Positions 41,881 to 50,570 of a stretch of DNA of 64,000 nt are shown here, in pieces. The notes beneath the pieces are model-generated. The model saw only the letters and a list, made by a program, of their open reading frames with translations. It did not search any database and was not told the DNA's origin. The position numbers were made by a program, and so were the translations under genes. This DNA comes from Mycolicibacterium neworleansense (GTDB lineage Bacteria > Actinomycetota > Actinomycetes > Mycobacteriales > Mycobacteriaceae). Each line of letters starts with the position of its first letter. The stretch's first letter is position 1. The stretch is from contig NZ_CWKH01000002.1 of NCBI RefSeq assembly GCF_001245615.1, forward strand, positions 1,736,001-1,800,000, written 5' to 3'.

Positions 41881-43098
41881 TCAGGCGGTGACGGTGGCCC
41901 GCCGGCTCAGCGCGCCGATGCCCGCGGCCGCGAGGCAGGCCGTCGCCACCGCGGCGGCGAACCAGGGGAACACCGTGGCCAGGTCCCAGCGGGTGGCGGC
42001 CCAGCCGGCGAGCAGCGTCGGGACGGCCATCGCGGTGTAGGCCAGCAGGTAGAACGCGGACATGGTCTCGCCGCGCTGATCGGCCGGGACGACGTGCGAC
42101 AGGTGCCGCAGCGACCCGCCGAAGCCGAGTCCGAACGTCGCGCCCAGCATCGCCGCCGCGACGAACACCAGCGGCCAGGAGTGGGTGAGCAACACCGGGA
42201 CGGTCAGGCCCAGGGCGATTGCCATGCCCACGTCGCCGATGATCGCCGAGCGGTGCGCCGGGATGCGGGTGGCGGCCAGCTGCGCCATCGCCGCGGAGAA
42301 CGCGGTGATGGCCACGACCCCGCCGCCGAACACCAGGTTCTCGATGTGGGTCTGGTGGGCGGCCAGCGACGGATACAGCGACAGCAGCACGCCCAGCACT
42401 GACCAGGACGCCATCGCACCGAGCGCGGCGAACCAGAAGTCGGAACGGATCTCCTTGGCCACAGCAGGTTTCGAGATCCGGATGGGCCCGGGGGAGCGGG
42501 TGGTGTGAGTTTCGCGCAGCGCGAGGACGCCGACGCCGACGAGCACGCAGATCACCGCCACCACGGCGTAGGGGGTGCGCAGCGGATGTGGTGCGTACTG
42601 CGCGAGGACAGCGGAGCCGATGATCGCTACGGTCATGCCGATGTTGAACGCGACGCCGCTGAGTTGTCCCGAGCGCACGCCCCGATGCGGTCGCAGGTCC
42701 AGCAGCGCGGCGGCGGCCACGACCACGATCGAGCCGACGGAGGCACCGTGGATGGTGCGGGCCAGCAGGAGCAGGGCCATGTTGTCGGCCACGAGGAAGA
42801 CGCCGAGCCCGACGATCATCGCGATCAGGGCCCCCACGAGCACGGGCTTGCGGCCGATCACATCGGAGATGCGCCCGGACACGAGCACGGCGGCCAGTGC
42901 GGCCAGGGCGTAGACGGCGAAGACGATGGTGGTGGCCAGCGGGGTGAGGTGCCAGGCGGTTTCGTAGATCCCGTACAGCGGTGCCGGCAGGCCCGAGACT
43001 CCCAGTGCCACCCCGCTCAGGATCAGGAGCAGTGGATACGCCCAACGCTGGTTTTCCAGGCTCAGGGCGCCGTCCGCCGAAATCCGCGTCATCGTCAC
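41881..43098 (-). CDS. MFS transporter, drug-efflux type
   Basis: 405 residues and twelve predicted membrane helices. The motif-A region VLVSGRISDVIGRKPVLVGALIAM between helices 2 and 3 is canonical, and a second copy-like loop PADQRGETMSAFYLLAYTAMAVP lies before helix 11. The start is GTG 43098, with ATG 43092 as an alternative. It faces an ArsR-type regulator across 95 nt containing two operator-like palindromes, so the exporter is probably induced by the compound that regulator senses. Confidence 0.88.
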   Translation of the reverse strand: MTMTRISADGALSLENQRWAYPLLLILSGVALGVSGLPAPLYGIYETAWHLTPLATTIVFAVYALAALAAVLVSGRISDVIGRKPVLVGALIAMIVGLGVFLVADNMALLLLARTIHGASVGSIVVVAAAALLDLRPHRGVRSGQLSGVAFNIGMTVAIIGSAVLAQYAPHPLRTPYAVVAVICVLVGVGVLALRETHTTRSPGPIRISKPAVAKEIRSDFWFAALGAMASWSVLGVLLSLYPSLAAHQTHIENLVFGGGVVAITAFSAAMAQLAATRIPAHRSAIIGDVGMAIALGLTVPVLLTHSWPLVFVAAAMLGATFGLGFGGSLRHLSHVVPADQRGETMSAFYLLAYTAMAVPTLLAGWAATRWDLATVFPWFAAAVATACLAAAGIGALSRRATVTA

Positions 43099-43112
43099 GC
43101 CCCGTCCGGTAG

Positions 43113-43130
43113 GTTTGACGTTTGTCGAAC
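43113..43130. promoter_or_regulatory. Operator-like palindrome, site 1
   Basis: GTTTGA-CGTTTG-TCGAAC, a 6-6-6 inverted repeat with one mismatch, 15 nt upstream of the MFS start codon. It matches site 2 in sequence and spacing. Confidence 0.65.
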
Positions 43131-43149
43131 CCGACCGAGCTTACGCCGG

Positions 43150-43167
43150 GTTTGACGTTCATCAAAC
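43150..43167. promoter_or_regulatory. Operator-like palindrome, site 2
   Basis: GTTTGA-CGTTCA-TCAAAC, a perfect 6-6-6 inverted repeat, 27 nt upstream of the ArsR start. Centres of the two sites are 37 nt apart, suggesting two dimers that control both divergent genes. Confidence 0.7.
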
Positions 43168-43193
43168 TTATTTACCGGTGGTGGAGGACGCGC

Positions 43194-43520
43194 ATGGCAG
43201 AGGCTCCGGCGGTCGAGGTGCAGTGCCCCGTAGGGACGCTGCCTCAGCTGCTGGCTGCGCTGCACGACCCGATCCGGCTCGAGATGGTGCGCCGTCTGCA
43301 CGAGGTGGGTGAGCCGGTGAAATGTGCGGCGCTCTACGACGGCATCAACAAATCGACCGCCAGCCACCACTTCAACATCCTGCGCGACGCCGGACTCATC
43401 GAGCGGGTGGTCAGCGAGGGCCACATCTATCAGCGGTTGCGTGCGCGTGACGTGGACGCCGCGATGCCGGGTCTGCTGGACGCCATCGTCGAACAGGCGA
43501 ACCGGGAATCCGGTCGCTGA
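43194..43520 (+). CDS. ArsR-family winged-helix repressor
   Basis: 108 residues. The core LLAALHDPIRLEMVRRLHEVGEPVKCAALYDGINKSTASHHFNILRDAGLIERVVSEGHIY is an ArsR/SmtB-type winged helix with the recognition helix STASHHFNIL. It lacks the ELCVCDL metal box, so the effector is probably organic. ATG 43194 has GGAGG at 43183-43187; upstream in-frame codons would place the operator inside the gene. It likely represses itself and the divergent MFS exporter. Confidence 0.88.
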   Translation: MAEAPAVEVQCPVGTLPQLLAALHDPIRLEMVRRLHEVGEPVKCAALYDGINKSTASHHFNILRDAGLIERVVSEGHIYQRLRARDVDAAMPGLLDAIVEQANRESGR

Positions 43521-44079
43521 CGATCGGCGCGCGACAGCGCACGCCGTGTCGCGTCCGCACGATGTTGGCGGAAACCCGACTGACATCGCCCGTAGTCACC
43601 TAGACTTCGGCGCAACGGCGCCCCAGGTTCCGCAGCGCGACCGGTCGGCAAAATCTGGCAATCGTTTCCGGCGGCCCGGCGCGATCGGCAAAGTTAACGC
43701 CGATACCGGCCACTGATTTCGTGGCGACTAGGCCCGCAACGCGCGAATCCCTGATCGATCCGCTACGAACTTACGGCAACGTCAAAAGCGAATGGCTGTC
43801 ACAGTGGCCTGAATGCACTGCATTTACACGTGATACGAGAAGTGACACGTGGTCGGCCGCGCGACAGAGCGGACGCTGCGGTGGGCCGCAGGCGGCGACG
43901 GATTTGCCGGGAATTGGTGAGCCAAGCTCGTTAAGTGAATGATAATTCGGCAAAACGTTGACGAGCGATGAGCTCCGACGTTACGGTGCCAACCACTGCG
44001 AGTTATCCGGCCGGTGGTGGCCGGACCTCGGCTTCGGGAGGGATTCAACGTTGCTTGTTCTGCTGCTTAATGAGAGAGG
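43521..44079. promoter_or_regulatory. 559-nt region upstream of the second mce locus
   Basis: No gene is apparent. A -10-like GATAAT lies at 43941-43946, which would give a leader of about 130 nt before yrbEA. Two CACGTG palindromes (43829-43834 and 43847-43852) lie 18 nt apart. GAGAGAGG (44070-44077) is close upstream of the yrbEA ATG. The stretch is less GC-rich between 43720 and 43960. Confidence 0.5.
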
Positions 44080-44949
44080 ATGACGGCGCCGCCCGAGAGC
44101 GTGGCCGATGGTGTCGAGTCGGAACGGGGAATCGACGCCATCGAGAACTGGGCCACCGGCTATGCCAGGCGTCATCCGATGGCGTCCCTCACCACGGTCG
44201 GGGACCAGTTCGTGCTCGGAGTTCGGACCATCCAGATCCTCTTCCTGGACCTGGTGACCGGTCGCTTCCAATGGCAGGAGTTCGTCCGCCAGGGCGCCTT
44301 CATGGCCGGTACGGCCGTGCTCCCGACCGTGCTGGTCGCCCTGCCGATCGGCGTCACCCTGTCGATCCAGTTCGCGTTGTTGGCCGGGCAGGTCGGCGCG
44401 ACGTCGCTGGCCGGTGCCGCCAGCGGCCTGGCCGTGATCCGGCAGGCCGCGTCGCTCGTCGCGGCCGTCCTCATGGCCGCCGCCGTCGGGTCGGCGATCA
44501 CCGCCGATCTGGGTTCGCGGACCATGCGTGAGGAAACCGACGCCATGGAGGTCATGGGCGTCTCGGTGATTCAGCGGTTGGTCGTGCCGCGCTTCGTTGC
44601 TGCGATCATGATCGGCGTCGCGCTCACCGGGGTGGTGTGCTTCGTCGGCTTCCTGGCCAGCTTCCTGTTCAACGTCTACTTCCAGAACGGCGCCCCCGGC
44701 AGCTTCGTGGCAACGTTCGCGTCGTTCGCCACGACCGGCGACATGATCGTGGCGCTGGTGAAGGCGGTGATCTTCGGCGCGATCGTTGCCGTGGTGTCGT
44801 GTCAGAAGGGACTGTCCACGAAAGGCGGCCCGACCGGCGTCGCGAATTCCGTGAACGCGGCGGTGGTCGAATCGATCCTGTTGCTGATGGTGGTCAACGT
44901 GGCGATCAGCCAGCTCTACATCATGTTGTTCCCACGGGTCGGGCTGTGA
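44080..44949 (+). CDS. yrbEA: YrbEA, Mce permease subunit (second mce locus)
   Basis: 289-residue MlaE-type permease: FVRQGAFMAGTAVLPTVLVALPIGVTLSIQ, GSAITADLGSRTMREETDAMEVMGVSVIQRLVVPRF (coupling loop) and STKGGPTGVANSVNAAVVES. It has a longer N-terminal cytoplasmic segment than the first-locus paralogue and differs throughout, so the two loci are not a recent duplication. ATG 44080. The next gene begins after a single base. Confidence 0.93.
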   Translation: MTAPPESVADGVESERGIDAIENWATGYARRHPMASLTTVGDQFVLGVRTIQILFLDLVTGRFQWQEFVRQGAFMAGTAVLPTVLVALPIGVTLSIQFALLAGQVGATSLAGAASGLAVIRQAASLVAAVLMAAAVGSAITADLGSRTMREETDAMEVMGVSVIQRLVVPRFVAAIMIGVALTGVVCFVGFLASFLFNVYFQNGAPGSFVATFASFATTGDMIVALVKAVIFGAIVAVVSCQKGLSTKGGPTGVANSVNAAVVESILLLMVVNVAISQLYIMLFPRVGL

Positions 44950-44950
44950 C

Positions 44951-45808
44951 GTGACGGCCTCGACTTTCGTCCCACCCCTACTGGCGCCGTGGGTCCGGCT
45001 GTATCACCGGATCTCCAAGCCGGTGATGCGCCTGGGGCACATGATGGTGTTCTTCGTCCGGGCACTCACCGCCGTGCCCATCGCATTGCGCCATTACCGC
45101 AGTGAATTCGTCCGGCTGCTCTCCGATATCGCCTGGGGTAACGGCTCACTCGTGGTCGGCGGCGGAACCGTCGGTGTGGCGGTGGTGCTGGGCATCACCG
45201 TCGGCGCGCTCGTCGGTATCGAGGGATACAACTTCCTCGATCTGCTCGGGCTCGGCCCGGCTACCGGCATCATCTCGTCCCTGGTGAACACCCGTGAGCT
45301 GGCGCCGATCGCCGCCTCGCTGGCCTTCGCGACGCAGGCCGGCTGCCGGTTCACCGCACAGCTGGGGTCGATGCGGATCGCCGAGGAGATCGACGCGCTC
45401 GATTCCATTGCCATCCGCCCGATCCCGTACCTGGTCACCACCCGGCTGATGGCCGCGGTGGTCGCGGTGATCCCGCTCTACGCCCTCTGCCTGGCGGTGA
45501 GTTACCTGACCACCCAGGTGGTCGTGTACCTGATCAGCGGCGGCTCCAGTGGGTCGTACCTGCACTACTTCAGCCTCATGTTGTCCGGCCAGGACATCCT
45601 GTACTCGGTACTGAAGGCGGTCATCTTCGTGTGGATCGCCTCCACCGTTCAGTGCTACTACGGGTTCTACGCCTCGGGCGGGCCGGTGGGTGTCGGCGTG
45701 GCCGCCGGCCATGCCATGCGGGCCAGCATCACCGTGGTGATCATCGTGAACATGCTGCTCACCATGGCCTTGTGGACGGTCGATTCAGGAGCGAGGTTCG
45801 GCGGCTAG
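44951..45808 (+). CDS. yrbEB: YrbEB, Mce permease subunit (second mce locus)
   Basis: 285-residue MlaE-type permease partner: GNGSLVVGGGTVGVAVVLGITVG, LVNTRELAPIAASLAFATQAGCRFTAQLGSMRIAEEIDALDSI and FYASGGPVGVGVAAGHAMR. GTG 44951 begins MTASTFVPPLLAPWVRL. The TAG stop is directly followed by the mceA ATG. With YrbEA it would form the inner-membrane part of the importer. Confidence 0.93.
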   Translation: MTASTFVPPLLAPWVRLYHRISKPVMRLGHMMVFFVRALTAVPIALRHYRSEFVRLLSDIAWGNGSLVVGGGTVGVAVVLGITVGALVGIEGYNFLDLLGLGPATGIISSLVNTRELAPIAASLAFATQAGCRFTAQLGSMRIAEEIDALDSIAIRPIPYLVTTRLMAAVVAVIPLYALCLAVSYLTTQVVVYLISGGSSGSYLHYFSLMLSGQDILYSVLKAVIFVWIASTVQCYYGFYASGGPVGVGVAAGHAMRASITVVIIVNMLLTMALWTVDSGARFGG

Positions 45809-47337
45809 ATGGGTAACTCGCTGGAAACCGACGGACGGGGCCCGTCCGATCGTCAGCTACTCGCCTGTGGTGCCGCCGTACTCGTTGTGGCAGCACTGGT
45901 TTCGACGTTCCTGCTGGTGAAGGCGACCGGGCGGCTCGACGCCAGGGTGCCCGTGGTGGCCGCGCTGGTCAACGTCGGCGACGGGCTGCCGCAACGGTCC
46001 GACGTGAAGTACCACGGGGTGCTCGTCGGGATGGTCGACGACGTCGTGCCGGCCGCCAACGGCAATCCCAACTTCGTGCACATCGACCTGAAACCCGAAT
46101 ACGCGGCCTCCATCCCGAACACGGTGACCGCACGTGTGGTGCCCAGCAACGTGTTCGCGGTGTCGTCGGTGCAACTCGTCGACCGTGCCGGCGGGAATGG
46201 TGCGAGCCCGGGCCAGGCCATCGCGGCGGGCGCCCAGATTCCCGAGGACACCGAACTGCCGACCGTGTTGTTCCAGACCACGATCAGCAAGCTGCGCGAC
46301 GTGCTGGCCGCGACGGGGCGCGGTCGTGAGGACAAGACGGTGGGCATCCTGGCCGCGGTGAACGCCGCGACGGAGAACCGCCGCAACGAATTGCTCACCA
46401 GCGGAGCACAATTGAACCGGCTGATCGATCAGCTCGATGCCGTGGTGGCCACCGAGCCCGGCCCGACCACGGTGTCCGCACTGGTCGATGCGACCCGCGG
46501 GCTGCAGCAGACCGCGCCCGATCTGCTCGATGCCCTGCACAAGGCCGTCGAGCCGATGCGTACCCTGGCCGAGCAGCGGTCACAGCTGAACACGATGATC
46601 AACGGCGGGATCAACACCGTCGGTACGACGCACACCGCGCTCAACAACCACACCGACCAGCTGGTGAAGACCACGTCGAACCTCACCCCGGTGCTGGGCC
46701 AGCTCGCCGATACCTCCAACAACTGGGTGCCTGCCTTCGTCAAGCTGAATCAGCTGTCGGGCAAGTTCTTCGAGCACGTCTGGATACCTGAGCATGACTT
46801 CGGCAACATGCGCGTGAACCTGTCGTTGACGCCGAGCTACGCCTACACCCGTGCCGACTGCCCGCAGTACGCCGGGCTCAAGGGGCCGAGCTGCTTCACC
46901 GCCCCCCTGGTGCCGACCCGGCCGTCGCTGCCGGATGTGTTGTTGCCGGAGAACTTCCAGCCACCGCCAGATCTGGCGCCGCCTCCGGGAACGGTCTTGG
47001 GCGCCAACGGGAATCTGGTGGCGGTCGGCCCGCCGTTGGTCAATACGAACCCCAACCTGGCCGATCCGAACCCGCCACTGCCGGCGTGGATGCCGCCGTC
47101 CGGACCGGTGCCGGGCACGGCGAATCCCGCCTGGCGCCGACGCCCCCTCCGCCGGTGCCGCTGTCGCCGGTCGCGCCGGTGGCACCACGGCCGCAAGGCG
47201 CGCCTCCGGCGGCGTCGGTCCCGGGGTCGGCTCCGCCCCCGGGTGGCGCACCCGCGCCGGTCCCGGCGGGTCCGTTGTTGCCCGCTGAGGCCGCGCCCGC
47301 TGCCGCACAATCTGTTTCGGGAGAGCGAGGCCAATGA
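45809..47337 (+). CDS. mceA: MceA, MCE-family protein with frame break in the C-terminal tail (second mce locus)
   Basis: ATG 45809. About 440 residues read normally: membrane helix (CGAAVLVVAALVSTFLLVKA), MCE domain (ARVPVVAALVNVGDGLPQRSDVKYHGVLVGMVDDV), helical region, YTRADCPQYAGLKGPSCF and a proline-rich tail. At about 47128-47145 the frame turns into arginine/cysteine-rich sequence and stops only at 47425, inside mceB. In another frame the tail continues naturally as LAPTPPPPVPLSPVAPVAPR and ends at TGA 47335-47337, overlapping the mceB start as ATGA. One missing base in the CCCGCCTGGC stretch would explain it. Sequencing error or mutation cannot be told apart here. Confidence 0.82.
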
Positions 47338-48389
47338 AATACCGCGGTGCGGCGATCGGCCTTTCCTTGTTCATGGTGGTCGCGATGGTGCTGACCTGGC
47401 TGGTCTATGTCACGCTGCGTCGTGATGTGGCCGGCAAGACGGTGCCGTATGCGGCGCTGTTCTCCGATGTGTTCGGCCTGCGCGAGGGCGACGACGTCCG
47501 GATGGCCGGGGTTCGGGTCGGCCGGGTGGAGAAGATCGAACTCGAGGGCGCACTGGCCAAGGTGTCGTTCGTGGTGCAGGACAACCAGCCGATGTACGGC
47601 CGGACCGTCGCCTCGGTCACCTACCAGAACATCGTCGGCCAGCGCTATCTGGGACTGTCGCTGGGGAATATCGGCGATCCGGGCCCGCTCCCGGCCGGCA
47701 GCGTCATCCCGGTAGAGCAGACCGACCCCTCGTTCGACGTCGGGACGCTGCTCAACGGATATGAGCCGCTGTTCAGCGTGCTCAACCCGCGCGACGCCGA
47801 CAACCTCACCAAAGGGGTGATCGCCTCGCTGCAAGGCGACAACGCGTCCATCGTCGCACTCGTCGATCAGACCGCGCAGCTGACCGATTCCTTCGCCGGC
47901 CGGGATCAGGAACTCGGCGAGGTGATCAACAATCTGAACGCGGTGGCCAAGAACCTGGCCCAGCACAACGACAGCCTCGACGAGGTGATCACCCAAACCC
48001 GTGGCATGGTCTCCACATTCGACGCCCGTCGGCCCGAGATGGTGGAGTCACTGGGGTCGATCTCCAAGGTGGTGCAGCAGCTGTCGACCATCAGCGACCA
48101 GGTGTACCCGTCGCTGAACGAGCTCGTGACACGGCAGCCCGGCTTCGTCTCGCACATGGTGGGCATCGAACCGCAGCTCGCCTTCACCGGCGCGAACCTG
48201 CCGTTGCTGCTCAAGGGATTCGCCCGTATGACCAACGAGGGCGCCTACGCCACCACCTATGCGTGCGACCTGAACGCGACGGGCTTCTTCCCGGGTCTCA
48301 ACGATGTCGCACCGATCATTGTCGACGCGGCCACCCCGGGGAACAAGGCACAGTACACCCCCAAGTGCAGGAACATGGCCAATGGTTGA
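47334..48389 (+). CDS. mceB: MceB, MCE-family protein (second mce locus)
   Basis: 351 residues: membrane helix (AAIGLSLFMVVAMVLTWLVYVTL), MCE domain (YAALFSDVFGLREGDDVRMAGVRVGRVEKIEL), TYQNIVGQRYLGLS, and helical tail with STFDARRPEMVESLGSISK. C-terminus YATTYACDLNATGFFPGL resembles other MceB proteins. ATG 47334 follows the expected ATGA overlap with mceA, which supports this start and the alternative mceA frame. It overlaps mceC by 8 nt. Confidence 0.92.
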   Translation: MKYRGAAIGLSLFMVVAMVLTWLVYVTLRRDVAGKTVPYAALFSDVFGLREGDDVRMAGVRVGRVEKIELEGALAKVSFVVQDNQPMYGRTVASVTYQNIVGQRYLGLSLGNIGDPGPLPAGSVIPVEQTDPSFDVGTLLNGYEPLFSVLNPRDADNLTKGVIASLQGDNASIVALVDQTAQLTDSFAGRDQELGEVINNLNAVAKNLAQHNDSLDEVITQTRGMVSTFDARRPEMVESLGSISKVVQQLSTISDQVYPSLNELVTRQPGFVSHMVGIEPQLAFTGANLPLLLKGFARMTNEGAYATTYACDLNATGFFPGLNDVAPIIVDAATPGNKAQYTPKCRNMANG

Positions 48390-49455
48390 GCAACTGACAA
48401 AACCCGAGACACCGCCGGTGCCGAAGGCACCCAGGAAACTGCGCCGTCCGCTGGAGAGCTACAACCGGACGTGGCTGGGGATCATCGCGATCGCCGTGGT
48501 GACCGTGCTGATCGGGGCGATGCTGATCGTCAAGGTCGCCGACGTCGGCTACCGGCAGTACACCGCGCGGTTCCAGCAGGCTGCCGCGCTCAAGGCGGGT
48601 AACCCGATCACCGTCGCGGGCATGCCGGTGGGCGAGGTCAAGAGCATGAAGCTGGCCGGCGACCACGTCGAGGCCAAACTCAAGGTGCGCGACGATGTTC
48701 CGCTCGGAAAGGACTCCCGCGCCGTCATCAAGATCACCACCATCCTCGGCTCGCGCTATCTGGCGCTGCAGCCTGCGGGCTCGGGTTCCCTGCCCGACAA
48801 CACGTTTGACATCACCCACACCGAGGTGCCGTATGACCTGCAGGAGGCGCTCGCCGACGTCACCACCACCTTCGAGCAGGTCGACTCCGACAAGTTCGCC
48901 GAGACACTGAGCATCCTCGGCAAGCAGATGGAAGGTCTGCCGGCGGTGGTGCCCCGGGCACTGCAGAACACCCATACCCTGGCGACCATCATCGCCGACC
49001 GGCGCGACCAGCTGGGATCGCTGCTGGAGACCACCGACGTGATCGGCAACACCTTGCGCCGCCAGCAGTCCACCATCGGCAGCCTGGTCAACCAGGGCAA
49101 CGACCTGCTCGGCGAATTCGTGATGCGCCGCGCGTCATTTCAGGCCATGCTGGCGGGCCTGACCAATCTGGTGCAGACCCTGACCGGCATCGTGATCGAC
49201 GACCGGCCGCAGCTGGAGAAGTTGCTGACGGATCTTCGCGACCTGTCCAACATGCTGGGCCAGCACGACGACCTGCTGCGCAGCGTCCTGCAGTCGGGCC
49301 CGGTGGCCCTGCGCGGGCTCGCCAATGCCACCGGCAACGGCAACGCGGGGGAGATGCACGTCGGCAACGGGCTGCTGATCGACTCCTGGATGTGTGCGAT
49401 CAGCGGTCGTGCCAAGCAGTTCAGCATGATCCAGTACTACAAGGACTGCCAATGA
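48382..49455 (+). CDS. mceC: MceC, MCE-family protein (second mce locus)
   Basis: 357 residues. A 30-residue proline/lysine-rich start precedes the membrane helix (WLGIIAIAVVTVLIGAMLIVKV); then MCE domain (YTARFQQAAALKAGNPITVAGMPVGEVKSMKL), TTILGSRYLALQPAG, and a helical tail. The end DSWMCAISGRAKQFSMIQYYKDCQ has the two cysteines common in MceC. ATG 48382 lies within the last codons of mceB. It has one membrane segment, unlike the first-locus counterpart. Confidence 0.92.
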   Translation: MVEQLTKPETPPVPKAPRKLRRPLESYNRTWLGIIAIAVVTVLIGAMLIVKVADVGYRQYTARFQQAAALKAGNPITVAGMPVGEVKSMKLAGDHVEAKLKVRDDVPLGKDSRAVIKITTILGSRYLALQPAGSGSLPDNTFDITHTEVPYDLQEALADVTTTFEQVDSDKFAETLSILGKQMEGLPAVVPRALQNTHTLATIIADRRDQLGSLLETTDVIGNTLRRQQSTIGSLVNQGNDLLGEFVMRRASFQAMLAGLTNLVQTLTGIVIDDRPQLEKLLTDLRDLSNMLGQHDDLLRSVLQSGPVALRGLANATGNGNAGEMHVGNGLLIDSWMCAISGRAKQFSMIQYYKDCQ

Positions 49456-50570
49456 GTGGGTTCCGTAACAAGCTGCTGGCCCTGTGCGTCGCCGGCGCGG
49501 TGCTGATCGCCGCGGTGCTCGGTGCCGGGTGGTGGTTCTTCAAGGACCGGACCAACACCATCACGGTGACCGCCCAGTTCGACAGTGCCGCAGGTCTTTA
49601 CGAGGGCAATACGGTGGCCGTGCTGGGGATGCAGGTGGGGCGGGTCACCAAGATCACGCCCAAGGGAGCGTACGTCGAGGTCGAGTTCACGGTGGACAAG
49701 GACGTGTCGGTGCCGGCTGACGTGCAGGCCGTCACCATCTCCAATTCGATTCTCACCGACCGCCAGATCGAGCTGACCCCGGCCTACCGGGACGGGCCGA
49801 CCCTGCAGAACCACGACACGATCGGGCTGAACCGGACCAAGACACCGGTCGAGTTCGCCCGGGTGCTGGATGTGCTGGACAAGTTGTCGTCCTCGTTGAA
49901 GGGCGACGGCAAGGGCAACGGGCCCATCGCCGATGTCGTCAACGCCAGCGCGGCGATCGCCGACGGCAACGGTCAGCAGATGAAGGACGCGCTCGGCGAG
50001 CTGTCGGATGCGTTGCGGCTCAGTTCGGATCGTGGCGCGGTGACCCGTGACCAGCTGACCACGATCGTGCGCAACCTGAGTTCACTGTTCGAGGCCGCTT
50101 CCCGCAATGACGCCACGTTGCGGGAATTCGGTTCGGCGGTCCGCCAGCTCAGCCAGATCCTGGCCGACGAGAACTTCGGCAGCGGCACCACCGGCAACAA
50201 GATCAACCAGGTGATCACCCAGGTGGGTGAGGTGCTGGAGACTCACCGCGACGAGGTGAAACAGATTGTCCTCAACGGCAACACCGCGCTGACCACATCG
50301 GTGGACCAGCGGCGCGATCTGGCCGAGTTTCTCGACCTGGCCCCGTTGACGCTGGACAACATCTACAACATCGTCGATCAGAAGAACGGTTCGGCGCGGG
50401 CGCACGTCCTGGTGGACAAGGTGCTGTTCGATTCGCAAACCGTCAAAGAGGTCTGCAACATGATGGGTCTGCGGCAGTTGGGATGCAGCACCGGCACGGT
50501 GCAGGACTTCGGTCCGGACTTCGGGCTGTCCTACATGCTCGACGGCATGGCGGCGATGGGACAGCGATGA
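49452..50570 (+). CDS. mceD: MceD, MCE-family protein (second mce locus)
   Basis: 372 residues: membrane helix (LLALCVAGAVLIAAVLGAGWWFF), MCE domain (TVTAQFDSAAGLYEGNTVAVLGMQVGRVTKITP), SNSILTDRQIELTPAY, a long helical region and the C-terminal VCNMMGLRQLGCSTG seen in MceD. ATG 49452 overlaps the mceC stop as ATGA. No irregularity seen. Confidence 0.92.
   Translation: MSGFRNKLLALCVAGAVLIAAVLGAGWWFFKDRTNTITVTAQFDSAAGLYEGNTVAVLGMQVGRVTKITPKGAYVEVEFTVDKDVSVPADVQAVTISNSILTDRQIELTPAYRDGPTLQNHDTIGLNRTKTPVEFARVLDVLDKLSSSLKGDGKGNGPIADVVNASAAIADGNGQQMKDALGELSDALRLSSDRGAVTRDQLTTIVRNLSSLFEAASRNDATLREFGSAVRQLSQILADENFGSGTTGNKINQVITQVGEVLETHRDEVKQIVLNGNTALTTSVDQRRDLAEFLDLAPLTLDNIYNIVDQKNGSARAHVLVDKVLFDSQTVKEVCNMMGLRQLGCSTGTVQDFGPDFGLSYMLDGMAAMGQR

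Noticed and set aside
43940..43970. Possible KstR-type operator before the second mce locus
   Set aside because: AAAACGTTGA lacks the two-base centre of AACNNGTT, and the genes do not show the cholesterol-cluster neighbours of mce4.
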